DNA from: Tistlia consotensis USBA 355
GTDB lineage: Bacteria; Pseudomonadota; Alphaproteobacteria; Kiloniellales; DSM-21159
Direction of reading: 5' to 3'
Length of the DNA: 64,000 bases
Assembly (NCBI RefSeq): GCF_900177295.1
Contig: NZ_FWZX01000006.1
Span: 62,001 to 126,000, forward strand
Shown: positions 55,378-64,000 of the stretch, piece by piece
How the letters are laid out: each line of letters begins with the position of its first letter
How positions within the stretch are numbered: the stretch's first letter is position 1
Notes under the pieces: model-generated
Told to the model about the DNA's origin: nothing
Databases searched by the model: none
What the model saw: only the letters and a program-made list of their open reading frames with translations
Program-made: the position numbers and the translations under genes

Positions 55378-57444
55378 ATGAGCGCGGTCGTTGTTGGCGT
55401 CGATGTCGGAGGAACCTTCACGGACCTGATCCTGATGGAGCGGGGCGCCGAGGGGCCGCCGCGGCTCGGCGTCGCCAAGGTGCCGACGACGGTCGAGAAC
55501 CAGGCCTTCGGCGTGCTGGCCGCGCTGGAGGCGGCCGGCGCCGAGCTCCCGGCCGTCGCCGAGCTGGTCCACGGCACGACGACCACGACCAACGCCCTCT
55601 TGGAACGCAAGGTCGCCAAGGTCGGCCTGATCACCACCGCCGGCTTCCGCGACGTGCTGGAGCTCGGCCGTCGCACGCGGCCGCAGCCCTACGGCATGAC
55701 CGGCGGCTTCGAGCCGCTGATCCCGCGCGAGCTGCGCCTGGAGGTCGCCGAGCGGGTCGACGCCGACGGCGAGGTGCTGATCCCGCTCGACGAGGCCGCG
55801 GTCGCGGCCGCCTGCAGGCGGCTGCTGGACGCCGGCTGCGAGGCCCTGGTCGTCCACTTCCTGCATTCCTACCGCCATCCCGAGCACGAGCGCCGGGCCG
55901 GCGAGATCGCGCGGCAGATCTGGCCAAACGACTACGTCACGCTGGGCCACGCCATTCTGTCGGAGTTCCGCGAGTACGAGCGCGGCACCACGGCCGCGAT
56001 CAACGCCGCCGTCCAGCCGGTGCTCGACCGCTACCTGAAGCGCCTGACCGGCGAGCTGACGCAGCGCGGCTACAAGCGTGACCTGCTGCTGATGCAGGGC
56101 AACGGCGGCACGGTCGCCGCGGCGATCGCCGCCGAGGAGGCCGTCAAGACCGTGATGAGCGGCCCGGCCTCGGGCGTCATGGCCGCCGCCTTCACCGCGC
56201 GCGCCTGCGGCGTCGGCAACCTGATTACCTACGACATGGGCGGCACCTCGACCGACGTCGGGCTGATCCGCGAGGGCGTGCCGCAGGTCTCCTCCGAGCT
56301 CGAGCTGGAGTACGGCCTGCCGATCCACGTGCCGATGGTCGACGTCCACACGATCGGCGCCGGCGGCGGCTCGCTGGCCTCGGTCGACGAGGCCGGCCTG
56401 CTGCAGGTCGGGCCGGAGAGCGCCGGCGCGACGCCCGGGCCGATCTGCTACGGTCGCGGCGGCACCCGCCCGACCATCACCGACGCCAACCTGCTGCTCG
56501 GGCGCCTCGATCCCGGCCGCCTGCTCTCGGTCGAGAGCCCGGTGTCGCTCGACGACCTGAAGGCCGCCTTCGAGCGCGAGATCGGCAGCCGCCTGGGGCT
56601 CGCGCCGGACGAGGCGGCCGCCGCCGTGCTGCGCATCGCCAACGACAAGATGGCCGGCGCGATCCGCATGGTCTCGCTCAGCCGCGGCCACGACCCGCGC
56701 GACTTCGCGCTCTTCGCCTTCGGCGGCGCGGGCCCGCTGCACGCCACGGCCCTGGCCCGCGAGCTCGCGATCCCCAAGGTGCTGATCCCGGCACGCCCCG
56801 GCATCACCAACGCGCTCGGCTGCATCGTCGCCGACCTGCGCCACGACTACGTGCGCACGCTCAACAAGCCGCTGCCGGCCGTCGAGATGGCCGAGGTCCA
56901 CGCCGTCTTCGCCGAGCAGACCGCCGAGGGCCTGGCGACCATCGAGCGCGAGGGCGTCGCGGTCGAGGAGACGCGCGCGCTGCACTTCGCCGACATGCAG
57001 TTCCTCGGCCAGACCCACCTGCTGACCGTCGCCCTGGACGGCCCGGAGGTGACCAGGGAGGTGCTGCACGAGGCTTTCGCCAAGGCCTACTGGCAGCGCT
57101 TCGCCGTCGAGCTGCCGGAGATCCGGCCGGTGCTGGTCAACCTGCACACCGCGGTGATCGGCCGCCGCCCCTCGGTCGCCATCGAGGCCCTGCTGCCGGC
57201 CGAGAAGCGCGAGACCACGATCGAGGCGGCGCTGATCGGGCGCCGGCCGGTCTGGTTCGCGGCAGGGGCGAACGGGGGCGGCTGGCAGGAGACGCCGGTC
57301 TATGCCCGCGAGGCCCTGCCCTTCGCCGCGCTCTTCGCTGGCCCCGCGATCGTCCAGCAGCTCGACACCACCCTGGTCGTCGAGCCCGGCGACCACATCG
57401 AGATCGACGTCTACGGCAACATCATCGTGCAGGTCGGGCGTTAG
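55378..57444 (+). CDS. hyuA: hydantoinase/oxoprolinase family protein, A subunit
   Basis: The 688-residue ATP-binding subunit starts VVGVDVGGTFTDLILME (ASKHA phosphate loop) and shows VHGTTTTTNALLERK, SGPASGVMAAAFTAR, YDMGGTSTDVGLI and FGGAGPLHATALARELAI. It fits the HyuA/N-methylhydantoinase/acetone carboxylase A family, ATP-dependent hydrolases or carboxylases of cyclic amides and ketones. The ATG at 55378 has AAAGGA 7 bases upstream. Its B subunit partner is at 58542, separated by two oppositely oriented genes. Family functions vary; hydantoin- or imide-like substrates fit the neighbours. Confidence 0.92.
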   Translation: MSAVVVGVDVGGTFTDLILMERGAEGPPRLGVAKVPTTVENQAFGVLAALEAAGAELPAVAELVHGTTTTTNALLERKVAKVGLITTAGFRDVLELGRRTRPQPYGMTGGFEPLIPRELRLEVAERVDADGEVLIPLDEAAVAAACRRLLDAGCEALVVHFLHSYRHPEHERRAGEIARQIWPNDYVTLGHAILSEFREYERGTTAAINAAVQPVLDRYLKRLTGELTQRGYKRDLLLMQGNGGTVAAAIAAEEAVKTVMSGPASGVMAAAFTARACGVGNLITYDMGGTSTDVGLIREGVPQVSSELELEYGLPIHVPMVDVHTIGAGGGSLASVDEAGLLQVGPESAGATPGPICYGRGGTRPTITDANLLLGRLDPGRLLSVESPVSLDDLKAAFEREIGSRLGLAPDEAAAAVLRIANDKMAGAIRMVSLSRGHDPRDFALFAFGGAGPLHATALARELAIPKVLIPARPGITNALGCIVADLRHDYVRTLNKPLPAVEMAEVHAVFAEQTAEGLATIEREGVAVEETRALHFADMQFLGQTHLLTVALDGPEVTREVLHEAFAKAYWQRFAVELPEIRPVLVNLHTAVIGRRPSVAIEALLPAEKRETTIEAALIGRRPVWFAAGANGGGWQETPVYAREALPFAALFAGPAIVQQLDTTLVVEPGDHIEIDVYGNIIVQVGR

Positions 57445-57454
57445 CGGCCGCCGA

Positions 57455-57772
57455 TCATAGCGCGATCCCGACCGCCTGGCGCGCGACGTCGAGGGCCGCG
57501 TTGATCGCGTCCTGCAGGGCCTTCTCGGCGATGCCGATGGCCGAGAGCAGCGCGATCTCGGCGGTCAGGCCGGCGACGCGCAGCTGCCGGGAGGCGCGCG
57601 CCGCGTCGATCTCGCCCTTGGCGAGGCGCTCGGCGATGGCCTCGGACTCCGTGGCCACCGCCGAGAGGTTCTGCTCGACCTCCTGGCGGATCGCGCCGGC
57701 GCCCTGGCCGAGCTTGCCCAGGAAGGCGTCGACCATCTGGCTCAGCAGCTGGGTCGGATCGATGGCGGCCAT
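57455..57772 (-). CDS. small helical protein, 105 residues
   Basis: I do not recognise this protein. It is predicted entirely helical: TQLLSQMVDAFLGKLGQGAGAIRQEVEQNLSAVATESEAIAERL and IALLSAIGIAEKALQDAINAALDVARQAV form long amphipathic helices with heptad-like spacing. There is no signal peptide and no Cys. It lies 18 bases after the lipoprotein gene and converges with hyuA with a gap of 10 bases. Co-transcription with the lipoprotein gene suggests that the two form a small two-gene unit inserted between hyuA and hyuB. Confidence 0.75.
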   Translation of the reverse strand: MAAIDPTQLLSQMVDAFLGKLGQGAGAIRQEVEQNLSAVATESEAIAERLAKGEIDAARASRQLRVAGLTAEIALLSAIGIAEKALQDAINAALDVARQAVGIAL

Positions 57773-57790
57773 TCAGCTCCTCCCGCGGCC

Positions 57791-58360
57791 TCAGCCGCCC
57801 TTCAGGTAGCGCTCGTAGCGCAGCAGGCTGGTGAACTGCTGGCCCAGCAGGGTCCGGTAGGTCTTGATGTCGCCGTCCTCGAAGGGCGCCGCCTGCTGGT
57901 CGGACTGCATGATCCGCACGCTCTGGATCATGGCCTTGAGGATGTCCGCCGAGATGTTCGCCAGGGTCTTGTCGTCCTTCGCCTTGGCTTCGCGCTCGTC
58001 CGCCGCCTTGTTCAGCTGCTCGACCGTCCTGGCGGCGACGCCGCCCAGCCCGGCCAGCCAGCCCTGCGGCTGCGGACGGGTCAGCGCAAGGACGCGCACG
58101 GTCTGCAGGCCGGCCAGCAGCTCGACGTAGAAGTCCTTGTTGGCGGCGTAGGTCCGCTGCCGGGCGTCGCCCAGCTCCATCCGTTCGAAGAAGGCCTGGG
58201 TCTCGGTGTCGAGCGCGACCAGCCGCTGCTCGATCTGCGGGTCGTAGGGCGGCGCCAGCTGGACGGCGCAGCCGCCGAGCGCGAGCAGCACGCCGAGCAG
58301 CAGCAGCGCCCGGAGCCAGTCCCCGAACCTGTGGAGTTGACCTGTCGCGGCCTGAGCCAT
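57791..58360 (-). CDS. lipoprotein of unknown function, 189 residues
   Basis: The N-terminus has a charged start, a Leu-rich core (LRALLLLGVLLALGGC) and a lipobox LGGC with Cys31, so it is a lipoprotein. The mature part begins AVQLAPPYDPQIEQRLVALDTETQAFFERM and is predicted helical; AANKDFYVELLAGLQTVRVLAL and KTYRTLLGQQFTSLLRYERYLKGG are further helices. This PPYDPxIxxxLxxLxxxTxxFF pattern occurs in uncharacterised proteobacterial lipoproteins. It is followed by the 105-residue protein gene. It is divergent from hyuB across 181 bases. Function is unknown. Confidence 0.82.
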   Translation of the reverse strand: MAQAATGQLHRFGDWLRALLLLGVLLALGGCAVQLAPPYDPQIEQRLVALDTETQAFFERMELGDARQRTYAANKDFYVELLAGLQTVRVLALTRPQPQGWLAGLGGVAARTVEQLNKAADEREAKAKDDKTLANISADILKAMIQSVRIMQSDQQAAPFEDGDIKTYRTLLGQQFTSLLRYERYLKGG

Positions 58361-58541
58361 CGCCCCGCTCCCCGATCTCCCTGCCGGGCAGGCTACACCA
58401 TTCTTGAGGGCATCGACATCCGCCCCGGACAGCCGGGAGGGGAATGACGGCGCTGCGCGGTGGACGGCTTCGACAAGCCGGCCGTGAACCGCCTAGGATG
58501 GCGCCGCACCCCAAGACCGATCCCGAGGACCCTTCGCCCCG

Positions 58542-60296
58542 ATGACCGCGCTCGATCCCGTCACCCTGACCGTCATCCAGAACGGCCTGCAGCAGGTCTG
58601 CAACGAGATGGACCTGGCCTTCAGCCGGGCCGCCTTCTCGCCGGTCATCGCCGAGGCCAACGACCGCTCCGACGGCATCTACCACGCGACGACCGGCGAG
58701 CTGATCGCCCAGGGCGACCTCGGCCTGCCGGTCTTCGTCGGCACCATGCAGTACTCGACCATGGCGGTGCTGCAGAAGATCCGCGAGGGCGAGACGGCGG
58801 CGCCCGAGGAGGGCGACGTCTACATCGTCAACGACCCCTACCTCGGCGGCACGCACCTGATGGACGTGCGCTTCGTCGCGCCCTTCTTCCACGAGGGCGA
58901 GCTCTTCGCCTGGCTGGCCAACACCGGCCACTGGCCCGACATCGGCGGCGCGGTGCCCGGCGGCTTCTCGGCCAACGCCACCGAGGTCGAGCAGGAGGGC
59001 CTGCGCCTGCCGCCGGTCAAGCTGTTCAAGAAGGGCGAGCTCGACCGCGAGATCTACGCGATCATCACCTCGAACATCCGCATCGCCGACCAGCGCATCG
59101 GCGACATCAAGGCCCAGGCCGCGGCGCTGACCGTCGGCAAGCGGCGCCTCGCCGCGATGATCGAGCGCTACGGCGCCGACACCGTGAAGCAGGCGATCGC
59201 GGAGCTGAAGGCGCGCGCCGAGCAGCAGATGCGCGCCAAGATCGAGACCATTCCCGACGGCAGCTACCAGGGCGAGGCGGTGGTCGATTCCGACGGCGTC
59301 GTCGACGAGCCGCTGTTCATCCGCCTCACCGTGACCAAGAAAGGCAGCGAGCTCGACTTCGACCTGTCGCGCTCCTCGCCGCCCTGCCTCGGGCCGATGA
59401 ACTCGGTGATCGCGACGACCCGCTCGTCGATCTACCTCGCCATGAAGCACATCTTCCCGGAGGTGCCGATCAACGCCGGCACCTTCGTGCCGCTCAACGT
59501 CGCCGATCCCGACGGCACCTTCCTCTACGCGCACTATCCGCGGCCCGTGTCGGGCTGTGCCGCCGAGGTCTCGCAGCGCATCGCCGAGGCGGTCTTCGCG
59601 GCGCTGGTCCAGGCGATCCCCGACCGGGTGACGGCCGCCCCGGCCGGCTCCAGCGGCAACTTCGCGCTCGGCGGCTGGGACCCGGCGCGCGGCCGCGCCT
59701 ACGTCATGTACCAGATCTCCGGCGGCGGCTACGGCGGCAACGCCGACCACGACGGCCTGACCAACGGCTGCTCGACCATCGGCATCTCCAAGACCCCGCC
59801 GATCGAGGTCGTCGAGCAGCTCTATCCCGTGCTGTTCGAGAAGTACGCCCTGCGCGAGGGCTCCGGCGGCGCCGGCCAGCGGCGCGGCGGCTTCGGGGTC
59901 GACTACACCGTCCGGATCCGCCGCGGCGAGGCCCGGGCCTCCTTCGTCATGGACCACGGCCGGGTCGGGCCGCAGGGCGCGCTCGGCGGCCGCGACGGCG
60001 CGGTCAACATGGTCCGGGTGCACCGCGACGGGCAGCTCTACGAGCCGCTCCACCTGTCGAAGGACCAGGGCATCCCGGTCAGGGCCGGCGACCGGGTCGA
60101 GGTCTCGACGCCGGGCGGCGGCGGCTACGGCGACCCCTTCCGCCGCGATCCGGCCCTGGTCGCCCGCGACGTCAGGCGCGGCTACTACACGGCCGAGCAG
60201 GCCCGCGACCTTTACGGCGTCGCGCTCGCGACCGACGGCTCGGCCGACGCCACTGCGAGCGCCGCGCTGCGCCGGGAGGCGCAGGCGGCGCAGTAG
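58542..60296 (+). CDS. hyuB: hydantoinase/oxoprolinase family protein, B subunit
   Basis: The 584-residue subunit begins LDPVTLTVIQNGLQQVCNEMDLAFSRAAFSPVIAEANDRSDGIY and contains IVNDPYLGGTHLMDVRFVAPFFHEG, AFSANATEV-like GGFSANATEVEQEGLRLPPVKLF and STPGGGGYGDPFRRDPALV near the C-terminus, all HyuB hallmarks including likely metal ligands. With HyuA it should form the active hydrolase. The ATG at 58542 matches the family N-terminus. Between hyuA and hyuB lie two leftward genes, an unusual break in a normally contiguous operon, so hyuB must have its own promoter in 58361-58541. Confidence 0.93.
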   Translation: MTALDPVTLTVIQNGLQQVCNEMDLAFSRAAFSPVIAEANDRSDGIYHATTGELIAQGDLGLPVFVGTMQYSTMAVLQKIREGETAAPEEGDVYIVNDPYLGGTHLMDVRFVAPFFHEGELFAWLANTGHWPDIGGAVPGGFSANATEVEQEGLRLPPVKLFKKGELDREIYAIITSNIRIADQRIGDIKAQAAALTVGKRRLAAMIERYGADTVKQAIAELKARAEQQMRAKIETIPDGSYQGEAVVDSDGVVDEPLFIRLTVTKKGSELDFDLSRSSPPCLGPMNSVIATTRSSIYLAMKHIFPEVPINAGTFVPLNVADPDGTFLYAHYPRPVSGCAAEVSQRIAEAVFAALVQAIPDRVTAAPAGSSGNFALGGWDPARGRAYVMYQISGGGYGGNADHDGLTNGCSTIGISKTPPIEVVEQLYPVLFEKYALREGSGGAGQRRGGFGVDYTVRIRRGEARASFVMDHGRVGPQGALGGRDGAVNMVRVHRDGQLYEPLHLSKDQGIPVRAGDRVEVSTPGGGGYGDPFRRDPALVARDVRRGYYTAEQARDLYGVALATDGSADATASAALRREAQAAQ

Positions 60297-60413
60297 CGGG
60301 GGACGCGCCCGGGGGCGCATTCTGCGACCCTGTCGCATTCCGGCAAGGCTTGGTCGCGGGCGCCGAAGTTGTCCGCCCGGCCTTGCCCAAATCATGCTGG
60401 GAGAGAACGGTTG

Positions 60414-60440
60414 GAAGGCCGGCCAGACAGGCCGGCCTTC
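60414..60440 (+). terminator. GC-rich hairpin upstream of corrinoid protein gene
   Basis: GAAGGCCGGCC (60414-60424) and GGCCGGCCTTC (60430-60440) pair perfectly around AGACA. It lies after hyuB and 47 bases before the corrinoid gene. There is no U-tract, so it may be a factor-assisted terminator for hyuB or a leader hairpin for the next operon. Confidence 0.6.
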
Positions 60441-60486
60441 TCGCTAGATGCATGCGCCCCCGACGGGGCCCTCAAGGAAGCCGGGC

Positions 60487-61194
<708 letters not shown>

Positions 61195-61207
61195 GGCCCG
61201 CGCGGCG

Positions 61208-61309
61208 GGCTTCACCCTTCGACAGGCTCAGGATGAAGCCCTCCTTGGAAGCCTGAGCAACTCCATCCGTCGCGTCATGGTGAGCCTGTCGAACCATGAA
61301 GCGTGAGGG
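61208..61309. repeat. two CCTGTCGAAGG-type repeat copies
   Basis: A full copy (61208-61240) matches the inverted copy at 32727-32759 base for base in the core. A second, shorter copy in opposite orientation (61275-61309) reads TGAGCCTGTCGAACCATGAAGCGTGAGG, shortened relative to 51504. They lie between the corrinoid and DUF1638 genes. Confidence 0.85.
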
Positions 61310-61333
61310 CTCACAGGAGCCGGGGGCCAACGC

Positions 61334-61957
61334 ATGGCCGACAGCGCTTCCGCCATTCCCCGGACCCGGGTCATCGCCTGCGGCGCGCTGGCACGCGAGG
61401 TGGTCGAGGCCCTGCGCGCGCTGCCGCCGGGCACCCCGCTCGACGTCACCTGCCTGCCGGCGATCTGGCACAACACGCCGCAGAAGATCCCCGAGGGCGT
61501 GCGCGCCAAGATCCGGGCGGCCCGCGCCGAAGGCATCGAGCGGGTGCTGGTCGCCTATGGCGACTGCGGCACCGGCGGCCTGCTCGACCAGGTGCTGGCC
61601 GAAGAGGGCGCGAGCCGGATCGAGGGGCCGCACTGCTACGCCTTCTATAGCGGCAACGCCCGCTTCGCGGCCTGGGCCGAGGCGGACCCGGCCTGCTTCT
61701 ACCTGACCGACTACCTGGCCCGGCACTTCGAGCGGCTGATCTGGCAGGGCCTCGGCCTGGACCGCTTTCCGCAGCTGCTGGGCGACTATTTCGGCAACTA
61801 CACGACCCTGGTCTACCTGTCGCAGCTCGACGACCCGGCCCTCGAGGCGACGGCCCGCACCGCGGCCGGGCGGCTGAAGCTGGCCTACCGCCACGAGCGG
61901 GTCGGGCTCGGCGAGCTCGGTGGCTTCCTCGCCGCTGCCGCCGCACCGGACGAATGA
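61334..61957 (+). CDS. DUF1638 domain protein
   Basis: The 207-residue protein begins RTRVIACGALAREVVEALRALP and contains the conserved CLPAIWHNTPQKIPEGVRAKI, VAYGDCGTGGLLDQVLAEEG, GPHCYAFYSGN and ACFYLTDYLARHFERL, which define DUF1638. The invariant Cys, His and Asp residues (CG, WHNTP, GDCGT, HCY) suggest a metal site. Family members recur beside corrinoid proteins and MttB-type methyltransferases, so a role in corrinoid methyl transfer or activation is inferred. AGGAG lies 14 bases before the ATG, a little far. Confidence 0.88.
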   Translation: MADSASAIPRTRVIACGALAREVVEALRALPPGTPLDVTCLPAIWHNTPQKIPEGVRAKIRAARAEGIERVLVAYGDCGTGGLLDQVLAEEGASRIEGPHCYAFYSGNARFAAWAEADPACFYLTDYLARHFERLIWQGLGLDRFPQLLGDYFGNYTTLVYLSQLDDPALEATARTAAGRLKLAYRHERVGLGELGGFLAAAAAPDE

Positions 61958-61998
61958 CCCCAGGCACGACGCCGCAATCCAGCTAGAGGAAGCCGTCC

Positions 61999-62301
61999 AT
62001 GGCGCAGATCGTCACCGTCTTCTGGCGAGACATTCCCTCGCAGGTCACCGCCAAGGCCGGCCGCAAGCAGGCCAAGGTGCTGCTCCCCGAGCGCTTCCAG
62101 GAAGCCATCGACCGCGCCGCGATGCGCGGCAAGCTGCGCGATACCGACAGCTACCTGGAGCACTGGCGGCGCGGCGCGCCGCAGGACTGCGGCGAGGACC
62201 TGGAGGCCGAGGCGGCGCGCGTCGCCGCCGAGATCGAGGCCGCCTACGACGACCAGCGCCTGCGGGCCCTGGTCGAAAGCGGCGGCGCGGAAAGCGACTG
62301 A
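61999..62301 (+). CDS. virulence factor family protein (PF13769)
   Basis: The 100-residue protein reads MAQIVTVFWRDIPSQVTAKAGRKQAKVLLPERFQEAIDRAAMRGK and then DSYLEHWRRGAP. This matches the small family labelled 'virulence factor'. Despite the label, in alphaproteobacteria its genes sit in one-carbon clusters with corrinoid proteins and MetF-like reductases. AGAGGAAG lies 10 bases upstream. Its job is unknown; its constant company suggests a structural partner of the methyl-transfer enzymes. Confidence 0.85.
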   Translation: MAQIVTVFWRDIPSQVTAKAGRKQAKVLLPERFQEAIDRAAMRGKLRDTDSYLEHWRRGAPQDCGEDLEAEAARVAAEIEAAYDDQRLRALVESGGAESD

Positions 62302-62342
62302 ACCACGGGCGCCCGAGCGGCGGACCAACGGAGACACGGGCC

Positions 62343-63290
62343 ATGTCGGTGCTGGAGACGGAACGGATGAGCGCAATCACGCCGGCCGACACGAAGCAGC
62401 AGATCGTCGACTTCATGACCGGCTTCACGGTCGAGACGACGCCCGGCACGGCGGCCAAGACGCCCGACTACCGCCAGCTGCTGCGCCCCGGCACGACGGT
62501 CGCCGTGACCTTCCTGCCCGGCACCGACTTCGCCGACACGGTGGCGACCTGCCTGCGCCTGCGCGGCGAGGGCTTCGAGCCGGCGCCGCACTTCGCCGCC
62601 CGCTCCTTCCCCTCGTTCGATGCTTTCAGCGAGGGCCTGAAGCGGGTCGTCGGCGAGGCCGGGGTCGAGCACGTGGTGGCGCTCGGCGGCGCCGTGCCGC
62701 AGCCGCTCGGGCCCTTCGACTCCTCGATGGCGCTGATGGAGACCGGGCTGTTCGACCAGCACGGCATCCGGAAGATCGGCGTCGCCGGGCACCCCGAGGG
62801 CAGCCCGGACATCCGCGAGGAGGACGTCACCGCCGCCCTGCTGTGGAAGAACGCCTTCGCCGAGCGGACCGGCGCGGCGCTCTACGTCGCGACGCAGTTC
62901 TGCTTCGAGTCGGCGCCGATCATCGCCTGGGACCGGGCGATCCAGGCCGAGGGCAACCGCCTGCCGATCAAGATCGGCGTGCCCGGCCTGGCGACCCTCA
63001 AGACCCTGCTCAACCACGCCCGCAACTGCGGCATCGGCGCCTCGATGAACTTCCTGGTCCGCCAGGCCCGCAACGTCGCCAAGCTGATGACCGTCAACGC
63101 GCCCGACAAGCTGGTGCTGGACCTCGCCCGCTATGCCGCGACCGACCCGAACTGCGGCATCGCCGGCGTGCACATGTACCCGCTCGGCGGCCTGAAGAAG
63201 TCCGCCAACTGGTCCTACGCCGTGGTCGACGGCGCCTTCGAGCTGAAGAAGGCCGACAAGGGCTTCGAGGTCACCCGCCCGATCGAGTAG
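62343..63290 (+). CDS. methylenetetrahydrofolate reductase-like protein
   Basis: The 315-residue flavoprotein-like barrel contains TTPGTAAKTPDYRQLLRPGTTVAVTFLPGTDF, FAARSFPSFDAFSEGLKRVVGEAGVEHVVALGG, KIGVAGHPEGSPDI and TQFCFESAPIIAWDRAIQAEGNRLPIKIGVPGL, which align with MetF (the Q in TQFCF is a THF-contact motif). The MetF-like group found with corrinoid proteins differs from the housekeeping enzyme and would oxidise methyl-THF formed by demethylation to methylene-THF. It ends the rightward set and converges with azlD with a 7-base gap. Confidence 0.9.
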   Translation: MSVLETERMSAITPADTKQQIVDFMTGFTVETTPGTAAKTPDYRQLLRPGTTVAVTFLPGTDFADTVATCLRLRGEGFEPAPHFAARSFPSFDAFSEGLKRVVGEAGVEHVVALGGAVPQPLGPFDSSMALMETGLFDQHGIRKIGVAGHPEGSPDIREEDVTAALLWKNAFAERTGAALYVATQFCFESAPIIAWDRAIQAEGNRLPIKIGVPGLATLKTLLNHARNCGIGASMNFLVRQARNVAKLMTVNAPDKLVLDLARYAATDPNCGIAGVHMYPLGGLKKSANWSYAVVDGAFELKKADKGFEVTRPIE

Positions 63291-63297
63291 GCGGCGG

Positions 63298-63630
63298 CTA
63301 CAGGCCGAGCTGGCGTGCGACCGCGACCGTCACGACGCCGGCGGCGACGGCCAGCAGGTCCTGCCGGGTCGCGCGCATGACCAGCAGGGTCGCCAGGATG
63401 GCGAGGCCGCCGGGCAGGCCGTGGGTCAGCAGGGCCGGCGCGACGATCGACATCAGCACCGCGCCCGGCACGGCCTTCAGCCAGGCCTCGACCCGGCCGC
63501 CCTGGGGCAGCCAGCGCATCATCAGGAAGCCGCCGGCGCGCGTCGCGTAGGTCGCGAGCCCCATCGCCAGGATCACCGCGAGGTTGACCGGCTCGGCGCC
63601 CCAGGCGCCGGTCGCCGTGTCAGCGCCCAT
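63298..63630 (-). CDS. azlD: AzlD family branched-chain amino acid exporter subunit
   Basis: The 110-residue protein has three to four membrane helices and the AzlD motif MGLATYATRAGGFLMM near residue 24, then WLKAVPGAVLMSIVAPALL. AzlD proteins work with the larger AzlC subunit to export branched-chain amino acids or analogues. Its ATG at 63630 overlaps the azlC stop by 11 bases, so the two are coupled. It is unrelated to the methyl-transfer genes with which it converges. Confidence 0.9.
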   Translation of the reverse strand: MGADTATGAWGAEPVNLAVILAMGLATYATRAGGFLMMRWLPQGGRVEAWLKAVPGAVLMSIVAPALLTHGLPGGLAILATLLVMRATRQDLLAVAAGVVTVAVARQLGL

Positions 63631-64000
63631 GGCGCCAGGCCCCGACCAGGCTGCCGGCGAGCCCGCCGAGCAGCACGTACCAGGCGCCCGGCAGCAGCCC
63701 GGCGCCGAGCAGCGACACCGCGGCGGCCGTGCCCCAGGACCAGAGGTCCTGCGCCCCCTTCCAGGTCGCGCCGAGGATCGCCGCGAAGAAGGCGACCATG
63801 ATGAAGTCCAGGCCGAGGCGCCGGGGATCGCCCAGCGCGGAACCGCCCGACCAGCCGATCGCCGTCGCCACGACCCAGCCGACCCAGAAGACGAGGCCGC
63901 TGCCGAGCAGCTGCGCGGCGTCGTCGCGGCCCTGCTCGCGGGCGCGCAGCGCCAAGAGCCAGCCGGCGTCGACCAGGAAATAGAGCAGCGGATAGGCGAC
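63620..64000 (-). CDS. azlC: AzlC family branched-chain amino acid exporter subunit, C-terminal part
   Basis: The gene enters from the right edge, so about 126 C-terminal residues are visible. VAYPLLYFLVDAGWLLALRARE, LVFWVGWVVATAIGWSGGSALGDPRRLGLDFIMVAFFAAILGATW and VSLLGAGLLPGAWYVLLGGLAGSLVGAW give four membrane helices. The GDPxxLGLDFxxxAxFxAIL segment is diagnostic of AzlC. It overlaps azlD by 11 bases. The N-terminal half lies outside the window. Confidence 0.88.
   Translation of the reverse strand, partial: VAYPLLYFLVDAGWLLALRAREQGRDDAAQLLGSGLVFWVGWVVATAIGWSGGSALGDPRRLGLDFIMVAFFAAILGATWKGAQDLWSWGTAAAVSLLGAGLLPGAWYVLLGGLAGSLVGAWRHGR

Noticed and set aside
60297-60486. Cobalamin riboswitch upstream of the corrinoid protein gene
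   Set aside because: No B12-box-like sequence or the multi-stem layout is visible in the 190 bases; only a simple hairpin at 60414-60440 is clear.

Overview
The window is very GC-rich, tightly packed bacterial chromosomal DNA. Many adjacent genes overlap by one to four bases at their stop and start codons. Gene content points to a metabolically versatile alphaproteobacterium, probably near the Rhodospirillales: five-step histidine catabolism (HutF plus HutI), a ferredoxin-dependent KorAB, a corrinoid/MetF-type methyl-transfer set, a bufferin operon, and dispersed CGTCATCCCCGC and CCTGTCGAAGGGTGAAG palindromes. This placement is inference from gene content. No rRNA, tRNA, CRISPR array, integrase or transposase was seen.

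Layout. 1-4.7 kb: 5' end of an MttB-type methyltransferase gene, an unknown protein, divergent hutF/hutI and a secreted DUF2380 protein. 4.7-17.1 kb: a catabolic locus with a class III aminotransferase, a DUF1537 kinase, a GntR regulator, a split transketolase, a five-gene peptide-type ABC importer and a class IV aminotransferase. It is tied together by the palindrome GATATATGATATATC, present twice in full and once in degenerate form. 17.2-25.4 kb: secreted protein, formate-THF ligase, MFS exporter with divergent AraC regulator, LysR regulator with a divergent small protein, SagB-type nitroreductase, class I glutamine amidotransferase and an Fe-S protein. 25.5-32.6 kb: MarR, aminotransferase with divergent GntR (two adjacent palindromes between them), GH18 protein, AraC regulator and an orphan molybdenum hydroxylase large subunit. 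32.8-40.7 kb: KorAB, ferredoxin-NADP reductase, amidase, 2OG-Fe(II) oxygenase and SDR, all leftward. 41.0-43.7 kb: a complete leftward bufferin operon (precursor, DUF692/MNIO enzyme, DUF2063 partner, DoxX).

44.2-50.2 kb: an MDR oxidoreductase, then a scar of about 0.7 kb with two damaged KGG-motif genes fused onto a 5'-truncated molybdenum hydroxylase gene. This is followed by a translationally coupled 6-hydroxynicotinate reductase-like, UPF0280 and AA_synth operon; the UPF0280 gene carries a long palindrome in frame. 50.2-60.3 kb: a branched-chain-type ABC importer with fused LivHM permease, a 130-base palindrome, then hyuA and hyuB split by an oppositely oriented lipoprotein/helical-protein pair. 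60.4-63.3 kb: corrinoid protein, DUF1638, 'virulence factor' family protein and MetF-like reductase, a methyl-group transfer module that could work with MttB at the left edge and formate-THF ligase at 18-19.7 kb. 63.3-64 kb: AzlD and the end of AzlC.

The strongest leads are the GntR-operator-linked pathway with no assigned substrate, the bufferin operon, the in-frame palindrome in UPF0280, and the KGG/molybdenum hydroxylase scar. Functions come from reading protein sequences by eye; no database search was run.
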